64,000 bases of DNA from contig JAXRKN010000045.1 in NCBI GenBank assembly GCA_038502055.1, positions 7,677,501-7,741,500 on the forward strand. The letters are read 5' to 3'. This document shows positions 14,601-24,752 of the stretch, piece by piece. Numbering within the stretch: position 1 is the first letter of the stretch; each line of letters begins with the position of its first letter. The notes under the pieces were generated by a model. The model worked only from the letters and a program-made list of their open reading frames with translations, searched no databases and was not told the DNA's origin. Position numbers and translations under genes: made by a program. The stretch comes from Tanytarsus gracilentus (taxonomy: Eukaryota; Arthropoda; Insecta; Diptera; Chironomidae).

Positions 14601-14924
14601 TCAAGACATTAAAGAGCTTTTTCCGTAATCACAAACAAAATTTCGCCTCTAAGGCAAACAAAATTTTCAAAGAGATAATATTTCGGTTTGTAATGACATT
14701 AATTTGAAGAATCGTTTGGGTGGAGGGAAATTAATTAATTTAATTTTCAAACCGAATATTTTGCCTCCATTCCTCCATTTGATGATTAATTTTATCTCTG
14801 TTTATTTATTTGCTTTTCCAGCATTTTAAACGCTGCCATCTCTCCCCAAACTTCATGCTACCCCATCGCGCCACTGCAAATTTCCAGGGGGCGGCGTTGG
14901 ATTATTTTTGGGTTTATATTTATA

Positions 14925-14979
14925 TTTTTTTTTTTTTTTTCTTTATTTTTTTTTTTTTTATTTTTTTTTTTTATATTTT
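14925..14979. repeat. poly-T / T-rich tract
   Basis: About 55 bases are almost pure T, interrupted by single C, A or TTA units, and are followed at 15001 by a GT run. This is simple sequence. It could be the A-rich tail of an old retroposed copy on the minus strand, but no body or target duplication is recognisable. Confidence 0.75.
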
Positions 14980-15766
14980 TAAAAAACTCAAATCATCATC
15001 GTGTGTGTGTGTTTTGTTTCCAAATCATTACGAATCAAAAAAAGGATTTGACACTAAAATTAATTGTTTTCAAATCTGAAATAAAATTTACATTTTTAAT
15101 GGTTGAAAAAACTTTTGTAACTTAGCGTCTCGCCCTTGATTTGATACAAAAGTTTCTGCTGAATGAGAGAAATTTCGAGTGCTCGATAAATTGCGCTGGA
15201 GTTGTGGAAAATATTTTTTTGTTTCGGGTGAAAGGAAATTTTGTTGAATCATTTAATTAAATTGGTAAATATTTAGTAAATAAAGAGAGAAGAAAAGGTG
15301 CGAGGAAAATTTATTTACTTACTCAAATTTTCCTCACCGCGTTACTTTGTTGCTCATTTCTGAAGCTCTTGATGAGTGTGAGAATAATTAGAGATTGGAA
15401 AAGCTGCAGGGATTAAAATATAAAAAAAAATTATTAAAAAAAAGTTGAACAAAAGTTTTTTGAATTCCCACAAAAAAAAATTTCGTTTCAACTATTGTCG
15501 ACATTTATGTGGATACAATTTACACTTCATGTTTGTACACGAACGTTTCTCATAAATATTTGTAGCACATATCTCTTCCGTAATTGGAAAATTTTTAGGT
15601 TTGTCTAATCAGTTGAGTCAACATGGATGCTCCAATATTTCACGCAGATGCTGTCACTATGAGTGTTGTCTTACTAATCAAGTCGTGAAGTTTTTATTAA
15701 CTATTTCTTCATTTTTTGTTTGACTTTCTATGAAATTAAAAAACTAAATTTTTTTACAACTTTTTA

Positions 15767-16495
15767 TTAATATTTTTTTAAAAATTCCGAGATTTCATTA
15801 AGTGGAGATTTTAAACATTTATCATACATCAAATTACAATCACCTCCAATTTTCCCAAATCTCTCAGCATCTTCAAAATCTTTTTGCAAATCCATCTCGT
15901 CACAATTGAAACCGTTATGCGATGTAGGTGTCAAAAAAAAATTCAAGAATTCGACAAATAAATTTTCACTATCCTCAATTAGTGGATGCTTCGCTAGTTC
16001 GCAAACGCTTTTAAGCAAACAATCTTCGTGAAAGCCTGCAATGGCCAAAGTCTCTTTAATTCCATTATAAAATTCACCGGCTGACAAATCTCGTTTTGGC
16101 ATTTTTGATGTCTCTTCAACTTCAGTCACAGTTTCAATTTCTTCTTCTTCTTCTTCGTCCTCCTCAGCATGATTGCTGTCAATAAATCGACTGAAAAAAT
16201 TACTCAACATTGAAGTTCCATTGTTGCTTGATCGAGCCCAAAAAACTGGATTATAAAGATTTGAGGGTTTAAATGGAAGTGCATAGCTCATCCCGAAACC
16301 AGTGTTGACAACAACTCTGTGACTTGTAATGTAAGAAACTTGAGAAACGAACGCCACCGAAATTTGGATAGTTGTAAATTCTTTGAAAACAAGAAATCGC
16401 TTTTGTCGGCTTAAACTATTTTCATTTTTTAAATCTTCGCTTGCAATTAAAATTGCACAATTGATCAGAATCAAAATTGAATTTCTTAAAATCAT
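15767..16495 (-). CDS. DM4/DM12-family secreted protein, copy 1
   Basis: Single-exon gene of 242 residues. The N terminus is a signal peptide (about residues 1-19), followed by a basic RQKR site of the type cleaved by furin-like proteases. A conserved block (SHRVxVNxGFxxxYALPFKPSN) comes next, then an acidic, low-complexity linker of Asp/Glu runs. The C-terminal DM4/DM12 domain starts at about residue 138 (RDLSAGEFY) with the family cysteines in EDCLLKSVCEL and GGDCNLMYDKC. The family is insect-specific and its function is largely unknown; secretion is inferred from the signal peptide. It lies about 215 bases downstream of its paralogue at 16711-17424 on the same strand. The start is the first ATG of the frame, at the same place as in the paralogue. 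Confidence 0.9.
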   Translation of the reverse strand: MILRNSILILINCAILIASEDLKNENSLSRQKRFLVFKEFTTIQISVAFVSQVSYITSHRVVVNTGFGMSYALPFKPSNLYNPVFWARSSNNGTSMLSNFFSRFIDSNHAEEDEEEEEEIETVTEVEETSKMPKRDLSAGEFYNGIKETLAIAGFHEDCLLKSVCELAKHPLIEDSENLFVEFLNFFLTPTSHNGFNCDEMDLQKDFEDAERFGKIGGDCNLMYDKCLKSPLNEISEFLKKY

Positions 16496-16710
16496 TCTGG
16501 TTTGATTGAGAATTGAAATTAGACTAAAAATTTTTTAGAGAGGTGAAAAATTCTGAAGACAAAGAGAAGGGAAAAGTTGTTAATTTAATTAATATTTTTG
16601 ATGTCAGTGAACTAATTTTTTTATTTTTCCCGACATTCTCAACTTTTTTAAAACGTTTTTATACTTTTTTAAAAATTTACAAAATTCGAAAAGTTTAAAA
16701 TATTTTTTAT

Positions 16711-17424
16711 TTAATTTTTTACCGTTACACAATTTGAAATTTTTTGCAGCGGAGATATTTCACAGTTGTCATACATCAAATCACAATCACCTCCAATTTG
16801 GCCAAATTTCTCAGCATCTTCAAAAACTATTTGCAACTCTTTCTCGTCGCTTTCAAATTTTTTATGCGCTGAAGGTGTCAAGATATAATGTAACAGCTCA
16901 GCCATTAAATTGTCTTTATACTCGGCTAGTGGATGCTTCGCTAGCTCGCAAACGCTCTTGAGCAAGCAATCTTGATGATAACCTGCAATTGCTATTGTCT
17001 CTTTCATCACATGATAAAATTCACCAGCTGACAAGTCACGTTTTGTCTTTATTGACGACTCTTCAGTGTCACTCGGAATGTCTGTGGTGGTTTCTTCATT
17101 TTCATCCTTGCTCTCAATTACTCGATTAAAAAATTTATTCCATATTGAAGTGTCATTGCTGTCTGATCTACCCCAAAATGGAGCCATGTAAAAATTTGAC
17201 GGTTTAAATGGAAGTGCATAGTTAATTGCAAATCCACTGTTGACCGCTACTCTGTGACTTGGAATGTAGGATATTTGAGACACAAGCGCCATTGAAAGTT
17301 GCAAAACTGTAAATTGTGGAAACATAAGTTTTCGCTTTTGTCGTCTCAAACTTTTCTCTTCCCTAATTTTTTCACTCAAAATTAACATTGCACAACTAAG
17401 AAAAATTAAATATCTTAAGATCAT
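16711..17424 (-). CDS. DM4/DM12-family secreted protein, copy 2
   Basis: Single-exon gene of 237 residues, clearly a tandem paralogue of the downstream gene at 15767-16495; by eye more than half of residues are identical. It has a signal peptide, RRQKRK basic site, the SHRVAVNSGFAINYALPFKPSN block, a shorter acidic linker, and the DM4/DM12 domain with EDC-type cysteines (QDCLLKSVCEL, GGDCDLMYDNC). The two C termini diverge (NCVTVKN here, EFLKKY in the other). About 130 bases upstream of the start codon also resemble the paralogue, including a TTTAGAGAGGTGAA block near 17464-17480, so the duplication took the proximal promoter with it. Function is unknown beyond probable secretion. Confidence 0.9.
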   Translation of the reverse strand: MILRYLIFLSCAMLILSEKIREEKSLRRQKRKLMFPQFTVLQLSMALVSQISYIPSHRVAVNSGFAINYALPFKPSNFYMAPFWGRSDSNDTSIWNKFFNRVIESKDENEETTTDIPSDTEESSIKTKRDLSAGEFYHVMKETIAIAGYHQDCLLKSVCELAKHPLAEYKDNLMAELLHYILTPSAHKKFESDEKELQIVFEDAEKFGQIGGDCDLMYDNCEISPLQKISNCVTVKN

Positions 17425-20400
17425 TCTGATATGTTTGAGGATTGAAATGTTACTAAAAAGAAATTTTAGAGAGGTGAAGAATTAAAATGTGGTGGGAAAA
17501 GTAATAATTAATTAATAGAATATTATCTATGTCACTGATCTACATTTATTTTTGTCTTAGTGACTTAGAAAGTTTTTTAAATAAAATAAAAATGTTTTTT
17601 TGTATATTTTCAAGGTGATCTAAAAATTTATTTTGAGACAAAAAAAGTAAGAGTGATTATCAACCAGTCCCTCAATTAACCTTTTTATCTCGTCAAAACT
17701 CAACCACCTCGATGATTTCTAACCATAAATAAAAAATTTTCTTCTTTCACGACAAACCCAAATCACGATGATTTGAAAAAGAGAGCGCGACAACGATTGA
17801 GTCAGTCATGCAATGGAAAAGGAAGGCGCATGTTAAATTGCCACCTCTCGTGTGTGCATACAAAAGTTAAATTTATGATCATTATTGAAAATTACAATGC
17901 CGAAGTTGAAGAACGCGAGTTGTGCCTTACCGTCGAATGTATGTCGCAGAAGAACAAAATTTCCGGTCTCACGCTTCAGCGCAAAAAAAAAATAATCCGC
18001 CCACTCCCGAGCGCACTTAAATCGCTTCTTCTTCTCTCAAAGTCATAAAAATTATTTTATGTGGAGTTTTTATTTTGATCATGAAGTGTCTGGTGGCTGG
18101 CTTATGACAGAGATGGCCTAGAGCAGACATCATTGTGACAACTCTTACGCAATAGATGACCATATATGAGATGAGATAATTTTGACTAATGGGATTAAAG
18201 GGTGAGGAACACTTTTCATTTGTTCTTCTAAAATAGTTATAGAAAAATTATATTGCTATAATCGTCAAAGAATAAACAATTTTTTAAAAAATCTTTATTA
18301 AAATTTAAATTCTTATAATAATCTACATCCAAGTGTTCCTGCCCCTCTACTTAATGATTTATAGACCACAACAAAGAAATTTTCGAATAGTTCACAAAAC
18401 ATAAAAGCTCTAATTGCGTTATATGGTCCTCACTCCTATCGCTATGTGGTTGTGCTATGAATTGAAAACAAAAATAAATTATTGAGCAGTCAGTGCTCTC
18501 AGTCGGGTTTTTGTGTGGCGGCCGGGACCATTTAACATCATCATCATCACAGATCGGTTATTAGTCCCTCATATTTTCACTCAATTGAGCAGAAAGCGGT
18601 CTCTATTAAAAATAGAGTCAATAATAATTTTCATTTAATGATTCTCTTTATGTGTACGCACAACGGCCATATGTGTGCACTCTCAACGCGATGTTTTGTG
18701 TTGGGAAGGCCATGAAACCATCAAGAAACTGGGCATGGCACTTCGTTGCTGTGTGTGCAAGAGATTTATAAAATTATTATTTCGTCTGATCATAAATGAT
18801 TTTTTCTTTTGCAGGCACAACACAGTGGGAGCGTGCGAGACAATAACTGTTAGAGATTAAGAGATCTCAAGAGATGGAAACTTGTTAAGAAGTCATTAAA
18901 TATTTTTTAAATCAACGTTGATGATATCAATTGAACTGCTGTGTACAAGAATGTCACATCAAACCCGTTAAAATAATATTCAAATAGAATGAACCCTATA
19001 AACGTAATTTTTAAAAAAATAAATAAATTTTGGCTGTGAACAATATTTTCTGAACCCTAGAATTTAATTATTATTTTAACGGTTACGTTTATGTCCAAAG
19101 TCGTCATATTATAATAAAAAATTTGAGATTCAAAAATTAATTTTTGGCCACACCTTGCAACCCCCCTCGTCGCACAAACGCACTCATCATAATTTTCGCT
19201 TCTCTTTATTGACCATGACGTGTCTTTTCCCATAGCTCTGCCAATTTATTGTAAATCAACCTCTAACAAGTCTCTCATCCGTCTATACTTTAAAGACTTC
19301 GTTTGCTGCGCGATTATATCATTTTATGTAATTGACGATTGTGTGACGGGGTGTTATTGTTATTGTCCGCTTGTTATTATTATATTGTGCAATTGCGATA
19401 TTATTATTTCTTCCATTCAACAACTTTTTTCTTCTTTCGAGTGAAATATAATTAACTGTAAAATTTACTCTCGAAACGGAGTGAAAAACAATTTGGTGCT
19501 CGTTAGTCGAAAATGTTATTGGATTTTGATTGACTTTAATTTGTTAAAAATAAAAAAACTTTTCGAGCTCTACTTCTGTGTTGGTCGTTTCGATTGAGTT
19601 GCACGAGAACAAATTGAAATTGAAGTTGAACTTTTTTCACGCCATTATAACGCGATTTTTTGTTTTCCATTGCTAAATTTTTCTAAATATTTTCTTGCTT
19701 AATAAGTAAAAATTATTTTTAAATGTCGGCGTCTATTAAACACTCAAACAGAGCTCCATTTGGAATTATCATGTCCAGTGTTCGGCAACAAACAACGCGA
19801 GTTATTGATTGACTGACTCATCGCTTGCTTATAGCATGAAAAAAATTATTAAAAGGTCCGGATGAACTTAATTAAATTAATTTTGCTTTGAAAGATTTTA
19901 AATTGCTAAAAACTTAAATTATTTCATCAAGAGTGTTTCACTCCTTGTCAATTTTCAGTAAAGGTTAAATTTTATATAAAATAGAAAATGGATCATATTT
20001 TTTTCTCTTTTTATGGTTCGTTTAATGCTTTTCTCGCCGTGACCATACTGACCCATAAAAAGCATAAAAAATTGTGTTCTCGAAATTTTTTTATTCTCTG
20101 TTGAAGCATAAATTGCTGTGCGTGAATAATTCACAAAAATATACACACAGAATTTTGATGATAAGAAGGCAAAATGATGATGATTTGCAGCCGTCATAGA
20201 GAGTAAAAACGTGAAAAATGTGAGCGAGATCGATAATGCCAACTGAGACATATCGCTTAAGCCATATTGAGTGCCTGCCATTTTTCTCACCGTAAAGAAA
20301 CAGTCTCGAAAGATTTTTACTCTCGCTAAAGGTTCTAAAGAAATTTTCATTTAAATTCAATGAACTGAAACTGACGCAAAAATCAATCTTCAATCTTGAA

Positions 20401-22384
20401 TTTCTTATTTTAGAGTTCTTATCCTTCATTCGGGTGATTTTGTTCAGGATTGGATGAGAAATTGGGGATTTTTTTTTTATTTTACAACTTTTCTGAAAAG
20501 CAACCAACGAAAATAAATCTAAACAAACTTCTTAACTTCATTCATCGATTTTTCCACTCACTGTCCACATCAACACGACCCTCACCCACTCATGTCCTTT
20601 TTTACCCATGTGAAGGAATGTCTAAAAATCTGTGAAAATAATGCGGAAAAAAGAAGTCCGAAAAAAGTTTGACTAGAACATGGAAACATGTGTGGCTTGG
20701 AAAATGTTCACGGAATAGTTAATGAGCAAGGCGGAAAAAGAAAGAGAAGAAATTATCGGTCTCCAAGCTGTGGGTCAAACGAACATTGTTACACATTCTG
20801 AACTTTTCATCTTTCTTACATCGAGAAGAAGAAAAAAACTTTTATCGCACGAGACGGAAAATTGATTTTCGCATGGACACACATAATTTTTTTGAGTGAG
20901 AAAACTTTGAATGATTTTTTAATTTTTATCAATTTTTTTAATTTCAATGATTTTAAATTATGATGTAAAAATATTTCCAGAGTTGCAACCCCTTGTTTAA
21001 AAGCTCCAACGGATATCGAAAGGAGCAGATTGCGATGAAATTGCGGAAGCTCTTATGAGAGGCAAATTGGATTTCTCTCCATCTGATTTATAGTTTCAGT
21101 AATCAATAATGACCGTTGCGTGCCATTCAACACTGCTGGTGAGTGAGTGTGACTAAGTTCTATTGTTGATTGCCACCCCACACTCCACTTTTAAAAAAGG
21201 AGCAGTCGATATAGAGAGAAATAAGCTACTTCACCTCCATTACTGACCCTTATCATATGAATTGCTCTCTTTTTTAGAAAATGAAAAGGGAAAAATAGAA
21301 AATCTTGAAATCGGTTTGAATTGGGGAGGCGCTCACACAATTCAAATGGGGTCAAATAATTTTCACTCTAGATTGCCTCTTTTTTCTATCTTTTTTATGC
21401 TCACTAACTTTTCATTGAATCTGATTTTTGGTTCTGGAAAATGCTAAATCGTCGCACATAACTTTAAAGTTAGTAAAATTAGTAAAGCGATACTTTAGTA
21501 CACAGAATTTTTCTCTCTTGAAATTTAAATTTAAAATGACAGTTAGAAAAAAATACAAGTGAAAATTTTTTAAACTTTTTTATTTCTTCATTTTTTATTC
21601 ATGCAAATCGCGTTAACAAAGAAGAAAAATTGTATCCAATTTTCCAATTTGACTTCATGTGTGAGCCAATTGATGTGTGTACATCTACATGGGAGACTTC
21701 AAGTGAGAAAGAGTTGATGGAAAAAATGATGTGATTGAATTGAGTGTGAGGGCATTTTTTCAACTTTTGAAATATTTTTACATTTTTTTCTTTCCTCTAT
21801 TTTTAAATCATTCAAAAATAAAACTTTTATGCAGGCTCTTTTCAAATCTAACCCTCACCCCATGTCACATGTTTCCTCATTCAACAATCTCATTCCGAAT
21901 TGATGGGCATTCGGGTCGTAAATCTTTTCGAGCATTTTCATAACATGCAGCAACAATTGTGAACACACACGCACTCGATGGAGAATAAAAAAAGTTTAAT
22001 CCAGTTCCATTCAATTAGTTTTCCCTTCTATTGTGCGTGTACACTGTGAAAGCTTTTTATCAAACTTTTTTATGTTTGTACGATAATTTCCACTCGAATG
22101 AAAAATGAAATCTCTCTTTTAACAAACTTTTTTGATTAATGCCCACTCTAACAAGCTCTTAAATCGTAAATCCTTGAAAGATTTTTTGGTGTCGCAAAAA
22201 GAAAATATTTTCTGGGATTTATTGTGGGATTTGGGTTGAATAAGAAAATGCTCAATTTGGTGATTAAAGTTCGAAATGTGCTTACTTCTAGGACATATAT
22301 TCGATATTTTTTTGTACACGACATTCAAGGGCTTTCATTCTGTATGAAGGATTTCTAAAAGTTCCAAAAAGCTCTTTAAAATAT
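17425..22384. other. intergenic, no gene seen
   Basis: Apart from the conserved block just upstream of 17424, I see no supportable gene. Open frames are short and without family resemblance. Pyrimidine-rich tracts and ATC repeats (near 18535-18550) occur. Regulatory DNA may be present but I cannot point to a specific element. Confidence 0.55.
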
Positions 22385-24256
22385 TTACAAATTTTCATCA
22401 CTTATTTTTCTAGTTTTACAATTATATAAAATTTCAAAAATAAAAATAATAATTCCAATAATTAATCCAGCAATTAAAAGACCAAAAGTTGCTGAAAGCT
22501 CACGAAACGTCATTGCTTCTCTTTCATCTTCATCCCTTGCACCTCTAAAGTTTGAATCCACATATTTCGAAATAATAAAATTCGTAATTCCAAACTCACG
22601 AAATAATTCAATTTTTTCAGAAAATTTCTCCGTTAAAAAGTGATTTCGTTGCAAATAGAAAACGAGTTGATTTTTCACAAAACGCTCTTTGCAAATGATG
22701 AATGAAAAGTTTTTACGATTGACAAAATTTTCATAGAGAACTGGAGTTTCATAATTGAAGACAACACCTTTGAATGAAGGATCTAGGGTCTTGAGTTGAT
22801 ATTGATTGATTTCATTTAATTGAATCACAATCATTCTGAAATTAATGCGACAAAAGTTGTAAATTAACAAAATTTTAGTTAATGCTTTAAAGAAATTAAA
22901 ATACCTTTTTGTAAATTTAAATCCTTGAACTCTTCTGCTTAAACTTTCATAAGTGTAGAAATAAAAATTTTTATCAATCAACTCGTTGAAACTTTCAGCA
23001 TCTTTCTCGTAAATATTTCTCCGCATGATGTCAAATAATTTTCCTTGATAAAGTGCTCGCATCACCAAACAAAAGAGCAAAAATTTCACCAAAAGAAATC
23101 TCGAGAAAACTTTTTGAGGTAATTTCTTTTGAGATCCTCCCACAAATGCAATTAACATGTTGAGAACGGGATGCTTTACATTTTGGCCAACGATGAACTC
23201 ATAAACTGTTCCTGACATGCGGCGAGCTAATGTAACAGTAATGACACCTATGACGTAAATTAAAATAATTAGAGACCAGGTGATGACATCAAACGGCATG
23301 TAAAGTTTTTGGAAAGATGAAATTGTTGAAGTTGGTGGCATTGTAAGGATCAAAGCATCCGTCATGAAGAAGACTGTTCCAGATAAATATTTTAATCGTT
23401 CAAGTTGAAGTGAGAGGCCGCCAATTATTACATCAGCTTTTTTTTCATGAGGCAACGACATCAATCCAGTTGAACTTCCGTTGCTGAAAATTGTTCCAAT
23501 GTCAAAATACGGTCCATGAAATGATGGATGGAAATTTAATTCTTCACTCAGAATTTTAATTATATCCACTTCGAGGCCATTCACATTTTGAATGTTTGTT
23601 CGATTGTCAATATCAATCATGTTGAACGGTTCCGCGGGGCTCATTCCTATTTTTATTTTGCAATTTTTTAAATTTTCAATTTTATTCGGATAAAAGTTTT
23701 TAACATTCCACTTTTGGCTGTAGGAAGCGATTAACTTTAAACTTAATTCTTCACCACAATTTTTATCGAATGGAAAAAATGAAAAAATTGAAACATTTTC
23801 TTGATTTTTAATTAAAAAATTAACATTGAGCTTTGAGTGGTTCCAAAAAGTTTTAAGAATTTTATCGAAATTTAAAACAATTTTGTTTAAAAAAATAATT
23901 AAATAAATTTTTGAGTTGTCATTTTTTAAAGGTCGATCAAAGACTTTAAATTCACTTAAAGTGGTTAAAATTATAATCACTGGCGATTTGTCCTCGATTG
24001 CATTTAATTGAGTTGAAGAAGTCATTAAAATTTTCACATTCACTGAATTTTTTAAAATTTCATTTCCGAAATCCATTGCTTCGTTATTGGTTTTGTTTGC
24101 AATATGAAATTTAATTGATGAATGTCCTTTGTCAATGAAGAATAAAATTATTGGATTAATAATTTCGTTCCAATTAGAATCTTCATGTTGATAATTAAAT
24201 TTGCAGATTACAAATGAAATTTTTAGAAAGCTCAGGATAAAAAATATTTTGTCCAT
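22385..24256 (-). CDS. divergent ionotropic receptor (IR family)
   Basis: Ionotropic receptors are insect relatives of glutamate-gated channels, used mostly in chemosensory neurons. The frame runs 623 codons, but residues about 450-472 are encoded by a likely 69-base intron (22836-22904, GTATTT..TTTCAG), so the spliced product is exons 22905-24256 plus 22385-22835, about 600 residues. Order: signal peptide (1-20), a poorly conserved amino-terminal region, ligand-binding lobe S1 (about 198-305, GMSPAEPFNM and GLEVDIIKIL), first membrane segment (about 324-344), pore loop (about 361-376), second membrane segment with MRALYQGKLFDIMR typical of IRs (388-411), lobe S2, and a third membrane segment near the C terminus, followed by a short cytoplasmic tail. 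Lobe S2 is shorter than in glutamate receptors. I cannot assign an orthologue; it looks like a divergent, lineage-specific IR. The start is the first ATG, next to a signal peptide. Confidence 0.88.
   Translation of the reverse strand: MDKIFFILSFLKISFVICKFNYQHEDSNWNEIINPIILFFIDKGHSSIKFHIANKTNNEAMDFGNEILKNSVNVKILMTSSTQLNAIEDKSPVIIILTTLSEFKVFDRPLKNDNSKIYLIIFLNKIVLNFDKILKTFWNHSKLNVNFLIKNQENVSIFSFFPFDKNCGEELSLKLIASYSQKWNVKNFYPNKIENLKNCKIKIGMSPAEPFNMIDIDNRTNIQNVNGLEVDIIKILSEELNFHPSFHGPYFDIGTIFSNGSSTGLMSLPHEKKADVIIGGLSLQLERLKYLSGTVFFMTDALILTMPPTSTISSFQKLYMPFDVITWSLIILIYVIGVITVTLARRMSGTVYEFIVGQNVKHPVLNMLIAFVGGSQKKLPQKVFSRFLLVKFLLFCLVMRALYQGKLFDIMRRNIYEKDAESFNELIDKNFYFYTYESLSRRVQGFKFTKRYFNFFKALTKILLIYNFCRINFRMIVIQLNEINQYQLKTLDPSFKGVVFNYETPVLYENFVNRKNFSFIICKERFVKNQLVFYLQRNHFLTEKFSEKIELFREFGITNFIISKYVDSNFRGARDEDEREAMTFRELSATFGLLIAGLIIGIIIFIFEILYNCKTRKISDENL
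22836..22904 (-). other. in-frame 69-base intron in the receptor gene
   Basis: On the minus strand the donor AAAAAG|GTATTT and acceptor TTAATTTCAG|AATG bracket 69 bases, a multiple of three, without a stop codon. Splicing in phase 2 joins FTK-R to MIVIQ. The translated insert is rich in F, K, L and I, typical of translated AT-rich intron and unlike flanking receptor sequence. Gene finders would read straight through it. Confidence 0.75.
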
Positions 24257-24752
24257 TCTCGTTAGCTAAAAGTAAAAGATTGAAAAAAGAAGAAGATTGG
24301 AAATATTTTTTGATGCAATCAATAAAATTTTATTCACTATCTAAAAGTTTTGTGACATCGAAATTGAAGTTAATAAATTATTTTTTTTAATCAATATAAT
24401 TGACGGATTATAAGCGTTAACCCTCAAAGTCATATAATTTAATTGACATAGATAAACATAGTGTTTAAGTTCAAATAACCATTTTTCTTTTGTCTCGTTA
24501 TTAGTCTCGAATAGATGGAAATATAACATGATTTCAATAGAACTAACAAACCAAAAGAAATTCCCAATTTTTTTTTGACTAAAGTAATTTTTATGACGCG
24601 TAAAAAGTGTCAGACTTTTTATGCTCGAGAAAATTAATTTTATTATTATTTTTTAAGGCAAATAAAGTGGCCAATTAAAGTTTATTAGCATCAAGTATAA
24701 AAGCACACAACAAATAATTTTAATATTTCTATAGTGCTTGAAATTTCAAGTA
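24257..24752. promoter_or_regulatory. divergent intergenic region, receptor / phosphatase
   Basis: About 496 bases separate two start codons pointing away from each other. On the phosphatase side TATAAAAG at 24696-24703 is a good TATA box about 50 bases before the ATG, with a CCAAT-like block at 24671. I see no equally clear core promoter for the receptor. Confidence 0.5.
24696..24703 (+). promoter_or_regulatory. TATA box of alkaline phosphatase gene
   Basis: TATAAAAG lies 50 bases before the chosen ATG at 24753. This predicts transcription starting near 24725-24735 and a very short 5' leader. A strong TATA box suits a tissue-restricted, gut- or epithelium-type gene (inference). Confidence 0.6.

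Larger units (their letters stand above)
9601..15766. other. gene-poor AT-rich region
   Basis: No convincing gene is visible. Contents are a small hairpin near 12373-12410, one weak signal-peptide-like small ORF at 11466-11633 (listed separately), a long T tract near 14925-14979 and a short GT run at 15001-15012. A frame of about 167 codons on the minus strand at 13734-14237 has no recognisable domain and I did not call it. Confidence 0.6.
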
